Part shown: positions 11,923-21,347 of the stretch, piece after piece
Numbering within the stretch: position 1 is the first letter of the stretch
Layout of the letters: each line of letters opens with the position of its first letter
DNA from: Basidiobolus ranarum
Taxonomy: Eukaryota > Basidiobolomycota > Basidiobolomycetes > Basidiobolales
Direction of reading: 5' to 3'
DNA length: 27,205 bases
Assembly: GCA_040143965.1 (NCBI GenBank)
Contig: JASJQH010007000.1
Coordinates: 1-27,205, forward strand
Notes under the pieces: model-generated
What the model was told of the DNA's origin: nothing
Databases searched by the model: none
Seen by the model: the letters and a program-made list of their open reading frames with translations, nothing else
Translations under genes and position numbers: made by a program

Positions 11923-12444
11923 ATGAACCGATTAACTCTCTTCACTGGGTTATTAGTGGGATTAGCGCATCTGACTGGATACACCAATGGTCAATTTGTT
12001 AGTTCCGGTTTAACTGGTCCACCTCCGTTCAATTTTAATCCACCATTGGTATGTCCGGGGACATTACTCACCAATATCTCTTATATTGACAATATGGGAT
12101 GTGCGAGAATTCGACTATCGGATGATGGTTTATTTATACCTTGCTGCGAATTAAAAGAAAAATGTTATGCTACTTGTGGTATGACTAAATTACTCTGCGA
12201 AGAACAATTTCGTCATTGTATGTATACTTTATGTCCAACATATTTCACCAGACATCCAGATGAGGGTTCCCCAGAAATGTGCGCCCAGTATTGGGGTAGA
12301 ATGGGTGGTATCGGAGCCTACGTATGGAAATTATCTCAGGCAAAAGATTTCTCCTGCTCTGCCTTTGAATCAGCACAAATGAGGAGTCGTTGCAACGTGG
12401 AGTATACTACACCCTATGGTATCGCCAAAAGAAACGCATCGTAA
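11923..12444 (+). CDS. Secreted group XII phospholipase A2-like protein lacking the catalytic His-Asp, 173 aa
   Basis: Single-exon product with a signal peptide at about residues 1-23 and a Pro-rich stretch at 33-41. A cysteine-rich core resembles group XII secreted PLA2: GC at 59-60, CC at 74-75, CYATCG at 81-86, then LCEEQFRHCMYTLC at 91-104. In active PLA2s the segment is CCxxHDxCY, where His is the general base and Asp binds calcium. Here positions 78 and 79 are Lys and Glu, so hydrolysis by the usual mechanism is not expected. The usual glycine-rich calcium loop is also not obvious. Vertebrate group XIIB proteins have likewise lost the His, so a lipid-binding or signalling role is plausible. 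Sequons at N51 and N171 suggest glycosylation. Fifteen cysteines support a disulphide-stabilised extracellular fold. The family assignment rests on motif spacing, not on a search. Confidence 0.75.
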   Translation: MNRLTLFTGLLVGLAHLTGYTNGQFVSSGLTGPPPFNFNPPLVCPGTLLTNISYIDNMGCARIRLSDDGLFIPCCELKEKCYATCGMTKLLCEEQFRHCMYTLCPTYFTRHPDEGSPEMCAQYWGRMGGIGAYVWKLSQAKDFSCSAFESAQMRSRCNVEYTTPYGIAKRNAS

Positions 12445-12795
12445 ATATTTAACTTTAAAATATCTTCTTGAACCTAACTAAAGATATGAACGTAGATTAA
12501 AATAAACTAAAGACACTTCAAATGATTATGCCAAACAAGTACGGTAATATCTACATGATTACCAGAGTACGACATTGAACCACATACACAATTCATTACA
12601 CAATGACTGAGCGCTCGTTGGACAAGAATTGGTGATAGGAATGATCTTTATTAACGGGTTAAATTTACATGGTACAGTTAAACATTCGAGATAATTTTAG
12701 AGAGCAAAAGTGGATTCTAATCGATAAGTTGTTTCATATAGGATAGTAAACATTAAGCATAGGATATATGGTAGCATCCAGCAGGATGGGCTTGC
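12445..12795. other. Convergent 3' spacer
   Basis: These 351 bases lie between the ends of two convergent genes (PLA2-like on plus, RCF2 on minus) and should contain both transcript ends. No gene or repeat is seen. Confidence 0.45.
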
Positions 12796-13424
12796 TTACA
12801 TTTCCCAGGCCTTCTTCTCTCTATAAGCGTCAGGAATTCTTCTAGGTGTCTCGTCCTTATTAACCATAGAGATACCTGCGGTAGCTGTTAAAGCGATAAT
12901 GGTGATGGCCTGAGCGTACATTCTAGCTTGCACAAGTTTCTGGGAAAAGGTCATATACTTCTGACGGGATAAATAAAATCCAGAAACAACCATGCCAGCA
13001 ACCCAAGTAGCACCAATAATACCATAACGATGTTCGGCAACAAATTCAGACATTGAGGTAGTAGACTCGGAGTCCTCTTGAGGGATGACAGTTCCATTGT
13101 TAGAAATAGCACCACGTCTTACATCGGCATCATAAGCCTGGTAAGCTCTCTCTCCATTGATAACGGCACCAGCAGCAACAGCTAAAGAACAATAAAGCGT
13201 AAATAAATAAACCTATAAAGCAATGCAATATCTTCCAAATGAGGCATACCTGATCCAACCCAGTAAGTCTTCAAAGGAACTGAGAGAGTTTGCAATTTAG
13301 GAGCGAATCTAGGACCTACTAAAAGACCGAGTCCACCGATGGCAAGACCTGCAAGACCACCCACTACGGCACCTTTTACTGCAGAATCCTGATAACCGCT
13401 CAATTGTTGTTGACTTGGGGACAT
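12796..13424 (-). CDS. RCF2: Respiratory supercomplex factor 2-like HIG1-domain protein, two exons, 186 aa
   Basis: Inner-membrane protein of the Rcf2/HIGD family, which associates with the complex III-IV supercomplex and modulates cytochrome oxidase. Exons: 13424-13250 and 13181-12796 with a 68-base intron; the total is 187 codons with the stop. The N-terminal part has a Gly/Ala-rich membrane segment (about 17-38, GLAGLAIGGLGLLVG) typical of Rcf2, then WVGSAVAAGAVINGERAYQAYD around the exon join. The HIG1 domain occupies about 102-170 with two hydrophobic helices (GIIGATWVAGMVVSGFYLS and AQAITIIALTATAGI). Between them lies a Q139-x3-Q-x-R145-x3-Q149 motif, close to the QRRQ motif of the family but with Gln replacing the first Arg. 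It is shorter than yeast Rcf2 (224). The ATG at 13424 is the first that precedes the conserved N terminus. Confidence 0.88.
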
Positions 13425-13664
13425 TATGTAAGATGGGGAAGAAGTAACACAAATATGTAGATTAAATATTTTTTGATGTTTGGAAATTCTGACCTGAATA
13501 TTTATATTCTTCATCCCCGCAATATCCCGGCAAAAATTGCAGCCATGCCCGATTGCCTCCGAAACCGATTGATCCCCGCATGATGTCACATAGTCAATAA
13601 TTTGTTGAGAGGTTCCTTACTAGATAAGTAGATCATTAGAGTTTGCATCGGAACTAACCGATAT

Positions 13665-14355
13665 TTAGAAAGTCAACCGAAATTCTTTCACTTCATTGAG
13701 CCAACTTACCCCAGCAAGATTAATCGGAATTTTGTTCCATAACAAAGTATTTACAATACGAAGTGGTCCAGGTTCTGGCTTGAGGATGCTTGTCCAATCA
13801 ACCCGAAACATATGACGGATTTGAAGAAAATGGGTAAACCATTTAAGTGGGTGAAGGCCCAGACGATCATAGAGCGTGCAAACGGAAAAGAAACTCAGAT
13901 CTTCCTTGATCATTGGCTGCTCATTTCCCAAACGATCATATCTGAATTTATCCGCGTGGTGGAAGACTCCGGTAGTGAGAATAACACCTGATTGATTAAG
14001 TTTCAAGGAAACGAGTATGGTAGCTGATAGTCAATAACTATTGAGAATCAATCAGAGGGTAGCTGACTGGTTACCCATTATTGGCTATCCATTGCCTTAC
14101 TTTTGAGTAGATTCGGTACAAATTATCCGCTCTTGCTTAGTATTCTACAGGAGAATCGAATTTCTAGGAAAGTTGATTTTCAATGTGAGCACGTTTCCAC
14201 ATTTAGGATTATCTCAATAGAATCCACTAATTTTAGAATAGCACTAACTTACCACCTTTGCATGACTCAATCAATATAACAGCCTTCAATACCGTGAGAT
14301 ACGAGAGGTGCGCCGTTACAGATGAACTAGCTACTATAATGTAAATCAACAGCAT
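13665..14355 (-). CDS. Unrecognised, possibly spliced gene or relic
   Basis: I do not recognise it. A 113-codon open stretch (14006-13665) reads as ordinary protein, with many Trp, Phe and His residues (HPLKWFTHFLQIRHMFRVDW), but has no ATG before residue 32. Upstream, an ATG at 14355 opens a hydrophobic 34-residue segment like a signal anchor, ending at a GTAAGT donor (exon 14355-14253). A tract ending CTATCAG near 14024 would accept it in the right phase, giving about 140-155 residues across a long intron of about 230 bases. A second GTAAGT donor at 13709 matches an acceptor at 13620 that is followed at once by a stop, so the C terminus may be 15 residues shorter. The gene could be real with a poorly conserved sequence, or a decaying one. 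Only the open stretches and splice signals are seen; the joined model is inference. Confidence 0.3.
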
Positions 14356-14743
14356 TCTTTGAATCCATGTTCGGCCAATTGTGGGGTATGTGTTGTTCCC
14401 CACGCCAACTTGGTCTGTGAAATAAACTCATACTTGAAATAGCATTTTCAGAGCCTAGATCGAGCCCTGTAAAAGTCATGTTTACATTTCCATTTTAATC
14501 GAATTTAGCGTGAGTTGCATGATAGTAATTATGATGATGACTTTTGAAATAAGAATGCTCATTTATCTATACCATGGTAACGTACTTTTTTCAATAACAA
14601 GATATGCTCTAAAGGATAGAATAAATTTAGGTAGATTTCAAAGTGGAAATTGCAAATGCATAGAGTGGTGTAATTGTGAGAGTGAATGAAATTTCCTGGC
14701 GTTCGTATTGTTGGTAAGAATAGTCATGATATTACAACGGAAT
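14356..14743. other. Spacer downstream of OCT1
   Basis: These 388 bases lie between the OCT1 stop codon and the candidate start of the unrecognised gene, both on the minus strand. No other gene, repeat or RNA signal is visible. Confidence 0.4.
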
Positions 14744-17324
14744 CTATGAAGACATGACTCCCCATTTTCCAACCTCTTCCATAGCTTTATGGTCTCCTTT
14801 GATGAGTGTTTCATTTTCCAACATCTCACCAATACATAACCAGGGGTCTCTACCTCCACCCCAACTGAGAACCTCGTTTTTGAATCTCTCACCACTCTCT
14901 CTTGCAAGTGGATCCGACTCAAATGAGCCTTTCCACATGCGTTGAGCTAAGGCCCTTCCAAATAGATAACTGTAATAACCTGCACCATATCCAAAGAGAT
15001 GCCCAAATTGCACTTGCCAATGGGTCTTTGGTACATATGGCATCAATGCAACATTATTCTGCAAAGCCGCATAGATATTACTAGAGAATCCATGATTGGC
15101 GTGGGACAAATCTCCGTGGTATTCTTGATCCAACATTGCCATAAGAATTTGTGCTTGTGTTTCAACCGAAGAGAATACAGAGCGGCTTTTGAGGTGTGCT
15201 TGGAGTAGACTTTCAGGTAATGGTTTTCGGGTTTCGTGATGCTTGGCAAATAATGAAAGGACCTGAGGATTGGTGGCGAAATGTTCCATAATAATGGAAG
15301 GAAGCTCTACAAAATCTATAGGGCATCTAGTACCTAAAGTTTTAATAATGGTTTAGTTACAGTTGCTAATAAATAGTTCTTAAAGTATAATTCTTTACCT
15401 GCAACATTGTGGAATTCTGTTCTTCCTAACATGGCTAATGAAGAAGTAGTGTAAGTTAGGGTTGACATTAGTTCGTGAGTAAATTTTTACTTACAATGCA
15501 TAGCGTGTCCCATTTCGTGAAACAAAGTTTCTAATTCGGACAGGGTTAACAGGCTAGGATGTGATTTACCTCGTGGCTGGGTGAAATTACACACCAAAAC
15601 AACCATTGGTAATTGATACTTTCCAGGTCTACCTTTAACCGAAACGCCCACATTTTCTAGATCCATAGCTCCAGGCACCACTTCATCATCATCAATTCGG
15701 CGTGAACATCTTACAGTGTAATGTGCAGCATTGATCTGTTTTCCGGGTCTAGAGTAAAGATCGCAGTATATTGTGCCACATTTATCACCATCTTCGTTTA
15801 TTACTTCCAGTTTACGTACTCCGTCATGCCATACTTCGCCTGGTTGAATCGTTCCAGGAACAAACTTAACGCCATACAAACGGCTAAATAATTGTGAAAG
15901 ACCATCCATAGCCGATCCTACCGACAGATAGGGTGATATAGGTGAAGAAGGGCGAGTAGCAATAGCAGAGCTTACTAATTCCATATAGTAATCTCTATCC
16001 CATGCTTGTAGACTGGGCAAATCTTTCGATTTTGTATTTCTCTGTTTAGCCTTCTGTAAAATCGTCAAGTCCGTTCGATATTTTGGGAATTGTGAATCTA
16101 CTATAGTACTTAAGAAAGTTTTGACGTTTTCTATAAAAATAATGGATGAGCTGTTTTGAACTCGTTAAAACTTATTCAAATGATGGTTACCTGGATTTTT
16201 AACCATTTTATCAGCTAAAAACATATGTCCATAGCTCTCCTTACTAAGTAATTTCGCCAAATTATCTCTCGTTACCAATAACTCCTCCAACACGTTGATC
16301 TGGTCGTCAGTGGCTGAGTTTGCTCCAATGTACATCTCTTTTCGGATATTTTCGTCATGTACAGTTCGTAATACTGCATGAGCTTCCCAAGGGGAGGTGG
16401 GGATGACTGCGACATTTCCACGGGTGAAGGCTCTGATATATGAAGGATTCATTCCACTTAATCTAGACGGAGGAGTTACCTCGATATGATTTATGCGTGG
16501 CTCTGTATTTTGAGTGAACTGGCGTCCAAGGGAGATGATTTTATCAGATAGTGTTACGAATTGGTCTCGTTGTTTTCTAGAGAGATGAATACCAGATTTC
16601 TCAAAATCTCTTAAAAATATCTCTGCCACTTGTCGTTCTTCTTGGGAAAAGTCTGCTGTGATGGTTGGTGTAGCTAAAACCTTTTTTAAAGACTAAGAGT
16701 ATACTGTTAGAAAGTAGTTTGATTATGCCTAGTAAAGCGTGAACTTACTTCATACAAGCCAACATGTGTATTTAGGGTATTCATATAGGAACACATCATG
16801 GAATAAGCTTCATTACTTTTCTCCATAACCTCTTCACTTGGATGAGTGGTACGAACAAATTCCGCCAAGTCAATAACTGAGCATAAAACATCACTAAGCT
16901 GATCCAATAGTTTAACCACACGACGTAACTCGAATGGCGTTTCGGCTGTACAAATCTTATCTACCAAGGTTTGAGCTTTTCTTAGTGCTCTTTCTGCACT
17001 AATTCTAAAGCCTTCTGGATTGTTTAAAGAAGGTATTTGAAATAAACCAGTTTTTAAAGGATAGGAGTGAGAATTCAACCATTTTTGAGGGCCATTGTGC
17101 TGAGCTTGACGCCAAAAGTCCATATCGTCAAATAGCTGACGTAAAGCTTCGTCACTTTGCGTTTGCTGAGTAGAGTCTAGTGCATTAATGACATGGGGAG
17201 AAGCAAAGTGTGAAGTGGTAGATAGTGGGCGAGTCAAAAGCTTCCATTTACTAGGTACTTGACGAAATGACACTTGTCTGGTTACGGAGGAAGGCAATTT
17301 CCGACTCAAGCCTAGTTTCAACAT
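14744..17324 (-). CDS. OCT1: Mitochondrial intermediate peptidase (M3 family), five exons, 779 aa
   Basis: Matrix zinc oligopeptidase that removes an octapeptide from a subset of imported precursors after MPP cleavage. Exons: 17324-16749, 16692-16191, 16130-15495, 15434-15399, 15333-14744, with introns of 56, 60, 60 and 65 bases; all phases agree, giving 780 codons with the stop, usual for fungal Oct1. Residues 1 to about 41 are a basic presequence. The M3 zinc motif is H564-E-M-G-H568-A-M-H, and the third ligand is probably E593 in FVELPS. The intron after H571 and a 36-base exon (15434-15399) sit between the motif and this ligand. HLFGYGAGYYSYLFGRALA near the C terminus matches the M3 substrate-binding Tyr/His region. 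The presequence has R32-P-L34-S-T-T37, itself fitting the octapeptide motif. The ATG at 17324 is the only suitable start. Confidence 0.97.
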
Positions 17325-17819
17325 AGCGTATTTACAAAATATCTCTTTTTAAATAGACGTAAGAGTTACTTTATCTATATTGTAAAATAGATAGTAGTTG
17401 CGATTGTCAAGGTAATTGTCGTTAATGAGAGTTAGTTCACTACTAAAATCAAGTTGAAGAGCAGTGATGACTTTCATTCATGTTAAGATAATTTTAAATG
17501 AATACCAAAATTTTTATCGTTCAATATTTGATTCGAATTCGATTTAAGAATAGTCCAACTAGGTTTGGAAATTTTTGAAATGCTTTACCTTCTCCACCTT
17601 GATATAACGTCAGTGACTTGATTAGAGAACCTATATAATTCGATCGTATATGGGCATACGAATTGTCGATTTCGAGAATTCTGTTCAACCATATTCATAT
17701 GTCAGAAGTAGAAAACGTAGTTTAACGAAAGAACTCTTAACTATAATTTTTAATTAAATCAAGTTTATTCCGCACGAGTTAAAGATGTGATTGAATTTAC
17801 GAATTTTTGTCAAAATCTA
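17325..17819. other. Spacer and OCT1 promoter region
   Basis: A 495-base AT-rich stretch between the OCT1 start and the end of the next minus-strand gene. No coding frame of note, repeat or clear TATA box. Confidence 0.4.
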
Positions 17820-18458
17820 CTAGGAAGCTTGACAGACAGTAGGTAGTTGGCTAACGAAAGGCCATTCTCCAATATCAGGGTGCTGAGGTAAATATTTGTT
17901 ATACATAGTCAACCAGCCTTGACCACAGTTGGATGCGCAAGTTTCTTTTGTAGGCATTGGGGGAGTCATGCTACCAGGATCAGTCGTGGGATTGGATTGA
18001 AGTTGTAGCTGACCTTCCTCTACAGAGCAGTACTGATTACTGGAAGGATCTTTCAAACACAACATATCTCGAGCGGGAACATAATCTCGAATTAGAGCGG
18101 TTGCTGCTTGGACATAAGGATTTTGGGCATCTTCTCCTTGACAGCTAGCTTGAATATCATTTTGGAGTTGGGAAAGAAAATCTGGTGTGCATACTGGAGC
18201 ATTACATATATCGTCCACTACCTCAGACATTTGCTGTTGTGATGCTCCGGGGTTTTGTCGAATTTGTTTTAATAAAGGTACTACCTTGCTTGCAGCTAGA
18301 CATCCTTGATCCTGATTTGATAGCATAACACCAAGGCCTACCTGAAGGCACTTGAATGATGGCAAAGGAATATTTCCATTCGAGGGCGGGTTTATTGGGG
18401 CAGCACTGGCCAGAGTAAGAGATGAGGTTATAATAGAAGTTAAAGTAAAGAATCTCAT
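17820..18458 (-). CDS. Secreted cysteine-rich protein, 212 aa
   Basis: Single-exon product with a signal peptide (residues 1-20, ending ASAA). The mature chain has ten cysteines (37, 53, 85, 90, 106, 134, 144, 174, 178, 209) and is rich in Gln, Asn, Pro and Ser. The pattern resembles small secreted fungal proteins of unknown function that have a Cys-rich helical N-terminal domain (a C..C pair around residues 85-106) and a shorter C-terminal Cys cluster, joined by a Pro/Thr-rich linker at about 155-171. No enzyme motif is seen. Secretion and disulphides are inferred; a cell-wall, adhesion or effector-like role is possible but unsupported. The ATG at 18458 gives a well-formed signal peptide, and a TATA-like box lies 73 bases upstream. 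Confidence 0.85.
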   Translation of the reverse strand: MRFFTLTSIITSSLTLASAAPINPPSNGNIPLPSFKCLQVGLGVMLSNQDQGCLAASKVVPLLKQIRQNPGASQQQMSEVVDDICNAPVCTPDFLSQLQNDIQASCQGEDAQNPYVQAATALIRDYVPARDMLCLKDPSSNQYCSVEEGQLQLQSNPTTDPGSMTPPMPTKETCASNCGQGWLTMYNKYLPQHPDIGEWPFVSQLPTVCQAS

Positions 18459-18530
18459 GGTTATGTTGGGGTTATGTTAAGAGTTATATTGACTATTTTG
18501 TGCAGCTTTCCTCTGGAAGCATACTCAGGT

Positions 18531-18537
18531 TTATATA
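18531..18537 (-). promoter_or_regulatory. TATA box of the secreted cysteine-rich protein gene
   Basis: TATATAA on the minus strand, about 73 bases before the ATG at 18458. Distance and sequence are typical for a TATA-driven fungal promoter. A short near-repeat (TTATGTT units) occupies 18459-18479 between it and the start codon. Confidence 0.5.
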
Positions 18538-20210
18538 GCTATTTTTGTTTCATGCATATATTCTTACTTGAACACTCACGTATTCAGTCAACATGACGTA
18601 TCTTTGAAATATTATTCAAGCAAATGGGACAGGCATCTGGATATCTGTATTTTTCTTTCCATCTTACCTGGTTCCAATGAGTGTTAGGGTTCAACTGAAC
18701 CTGCGAATGTATGCTATGTATTATGTTATGCGCCAATAAAGTACCCAAAATACATGAAACACCTTGATTCATCTTGGGGTACATTCATTCATTGATACAT
18801 TTCTTACTATGAAGTTCGATACATCTGTGGGTACTTTTCTCATTTTCCGAATTGTTGGCGGTAAGCATTCTTTCGGTTCCACACTCTACTTGGTGAAGCT
18901 AGAAGCAATCCGGAAATTGCACTTACTGTGACAACTGTTTCAACGTGCCGGCACCTGATAAAAAAGATTGTAGCCGCATAGTTCGTTAGTCTTTCTACAC
19001 CAAGTATTTACTTTTTTGTTTGCGATAGTTGACACTTAAATATATGTAACCAAGTGAATAACTCCTACTACAGCAGTTCAATACTCCTTGAGGGAATGTA
19101 ATCCCAGTAGCCAAGTCTGATGAAAGTGTATCAGGTCCACTGTTTCAAGTTGTACTTGCACAACTTCTTGAAGTAGTGCTAACAACGAGCCTTCATCCAA
19201 TATCCCATAACACGCTACTTCTAACTAGATTAGTGTTAAATTAAATCATCTCCTAACCAAACTCTTATGAGATTATCTAGCGCTAGTAACACATCCAGTA
19301 CCTGTATTGAACAAATTTTATACATTTTATATCAAGATTAGTTTAACTTCCGTCTTTTGAACTGTAGGTACGAATAATTGTTACAGGATCAGGAAAAGTA
19401 ATCCGCCGCTCGCACAGTACCTTCTGGATAGACTACAGACAGATATAGTAAATCTTCTAACGATGGAGTACATACGTATCTCACAATTCTGTATGATACA
19501 TATTATTTATGTATGATGACTATTTTGTCAGAAGCTGAAAATTTGTTAAACATTCAACAGCCCTACTGTCATCTTCAATACAAGAATATTCTTGGCACCG
19601 GAGGGGTTGTGTGCGGCACTAGAGAAACCTAAAAATATAGCCTTGGCAACTAAATGTTTAGCCATAACTGAGATAATGGAATTCGGCAATTAGGCGATTA
19701 CTAGATGTGTGCAGTCACGTTTGAAAATCCTGAAACATAGGTTTGAAGTCGGGATACCACGTGAGTTAGGCTTATCAATTAGTTATTGTCAAAGGAGAAA
19801 TCCATGGTAGAATGTAAACTAGTCAATAGAGCAACGAGGGCTCGAATCATAAATTTATTAATATACTTCTCAATATGAGCCATAATAAATTGGTCATAAG
19901 GGATTTAGCCGACAAAAGTTAACATGTGCGTATACCTCGTACATGCCTTGCATTCAAATCAAACGAATTGTTCAAAATCGACGAATCATTGTTTTCCTTA
20001 CGCTCTTAATTAGGAAGGCTTGTCTTCATGAAACTTTACGTAGCTACTTAAGCGCACCATCAGCCCAGAAGAAGGTTTAGTATCTTTTTGTTATATCCCT
20101 TCTAACCTAAATAGAACCCCTTACTGGTATCGAAAGTAACTTGACTCTATTAACTTTGATCTTCACCTTCTCTCTACATCGCTTCCTAGTAACTTGTGAA
20201 TTTAAATATA
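18538..20210. other. Long divergent intergenic region, no supported gene
   Basis: About 1.7 kb between the secreted-protein gene (minus) and the MAP kinase gene (plus). It contains short unsupported frames: a 66-codon minus frame starting at 18784, a short plus frame starting at 18809, and a 65-codon plus frame open at 19432-19626 with no recognisable product. None has a domain or a coherent splice model. The stretch before 20211 is the kinase promoter. Decayed genes or an unrecognised ncRNA cannot be excluded by eye. Confidence 0.4.
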
Positions 20211-21347
20211 ATGGAACAGAAGTATCGTTATGTTAGAGAACTTGGTAAAGGTGCATACGGCTTGGTACGATTGGCAAAATGCCTTACTACAGGGGAAGAA
20301 GTTGCCGTAAAGAAAGTAACCAAAATCTTTGAGAAGAAGCTCTTAGCTAAACGAGCATTGAGAGAGTTAAAACTACTGCGACATTTCAACGGTCACGAGA
20401 ACATTATATCTGTGTATAATATGGAGCTGTTAGACCCTACAAAATTTCAGGAAATCTATCTGATCCAGGAGTTAATGGAAGCTGACTTGCATCAAATCAT
20501 CCGTTCTAAGCAAGCACTGACGAATTCGCATTACCAGTACTTCATATACCAAATATGTCGTGGGTTAAAGTATATTCATTCGGCTAATGTCCTACATAGA
20601 GATTTAAAGCCCGGCAACTTATTGGTAAATCGTGACTGTGAGTTGAAGATTTGTGATTTTGGATTAGCTAGAGGGTTTGTCGATGCCACTAAAAATGATA
20701 CTGGCTTCATGACAGAATATGTAGCAACCCGTTACTACAGGGCTCCTGAAATCATGCTATCAAATCAATCATACACCAAAGCCATCGACCTATGGTCAGT
20801 GGGTTGCATCCTTGCTGAACTTCTAGGTGGCAGGCCACTATTTAAGGGTAGAGATTATGTAGATCAGCTAAACCAGATCCTTGGCATTTTGGGAACTCCA
20901 GAAGACGAAGTTTTAGAAGGGATGGGAAGTGAAAGGGCAAGGATGTATATCCGTAGTCTGCCTAAGATGACTCGCATTCCATTTACCCAATTATACCCTA
21001 ATGCCACTCCTATGGCACTAGATCTCTTGGGAAAATTCCTTGAATTTGATCCTAAAAAGCGAATTACCGTAGAGGAAGCACTGGCACACCCGTACCTTAA
21101 GGCATATCATAACCCCGATAATGAGCCCGTACATGATCAGGAATTCGACTTTTCATTTGAAACGGTTGAGGACATGTCGAGTATACGAGAGTTAATTGTT
21201 GTAGAAGTGGATTCATTTAAATCGAATTTAACCAACATTGAGAGTAGTCAGCTATCTCCAAATGAAGAGAGCTTTGCAGATGACCCTATCTTTATGAGAA
21301 GTAAGAAAAGCGACTCGTTTGCTCAACAGGTTCCTTCCCATGCATGA
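20211..21347 (+). CDS. SLT2: MAP kinase of the Slt2/Mpk1 cell-wall-integrity type, 378 aa
   Basis: Serine/threonine kinase with complete catalytic machinery: Gly loop G12-K-G-A-Y-G17, ATP lysine K34, catalytic D131 in HRDLKPGN, and D149 in DFG. The TEY dual-phosphorylation motif is at 168-170. The strings KICDFGLARG, KAIDLWSVGCILAELLGGRP and DYVDQLNQILG, and the docking region DNEPVHDQEFDFSFE near 310-325, match the Slt2/Mpk1 group, the last kinase of the Pkc1 cell-wall pathway. In the P+1 loop the sequence is TRYYRAPE, whereas Slt2 and ERK-type kinases usually have TRWYRAPE; Tyr here is known in JNK-type kinases. The C-terminal tail after about 335 is only about 45 residues, much shorter than in S. 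cerevisiae Slt2. Single exon; the start is the ATG at 20211, which places the kinase domain close to the N terminus. Confidence 0.93.
   Translation: MEQKYRYVRELGKGAYGLVRLAKCLTTGEEVAVKKVTKIFEKKLLAKRALRELKLLRHFNGHENIISVYNMELLDPTKFQEIYLIQELMEADLHQIIRSKQALTNSHYQYFIYQICRGLKYIHSANVLHRDLKPGNLLVNRDCELKICDFGLARGFVDATKNDTGFMTEYVATRYYRAPEIMLSNQSYTKAIDLWSVGCILAELLGGRPLFKGRDYVDQLNQILGILGTPEDEVLEGMGSERARMYIRSLPKMTRIPFTQLYPNATPMALDLLGKFLEFDPKKRITVEEALAHPYLKAYHNPDNEPVHDQEFDFSFETVEDMSSIRELIVVEVDSFKSNLTNIESSQLSPNEESFADDPIFMRSKKSDSFAQQVPSHA

Noticed and set aside
13665-14006. Assignment of the unrecognised gene to alkaline ceramidase
   Set aside because: Only one short segment resembles the FH..ELPMI region. 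The expected SxxDWCE and the later His motifs are not visible.
18584-18811. Two short divergent frames with starts at 18784 (minus) and 18809 (plus), the minus one with a CPIC segment, looking like a head-to-head pair of tiny cysteine-rich genes
   Set aside because: Shared sequence is limited to about ten bases and a Gly-Thr pair. No splice model joins the plus-strand start to the downstream Cys-rich stretch (CDNC, about 18925-18985) in frame.
19432-19626. 65-codon open plus-strand stretch ending GTGGVVCGTRET
   Set aside because: No recognisable domain and no upstream ATG before codon 28. An acceptor-like AG precedes it, but no matching exon was found.
19780-19860. Possible tRNA-like B box (GGCTCGAATCA near 19839)
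   Set aside because: No cloverleaf pairing or A box at suitable spacing could be found.
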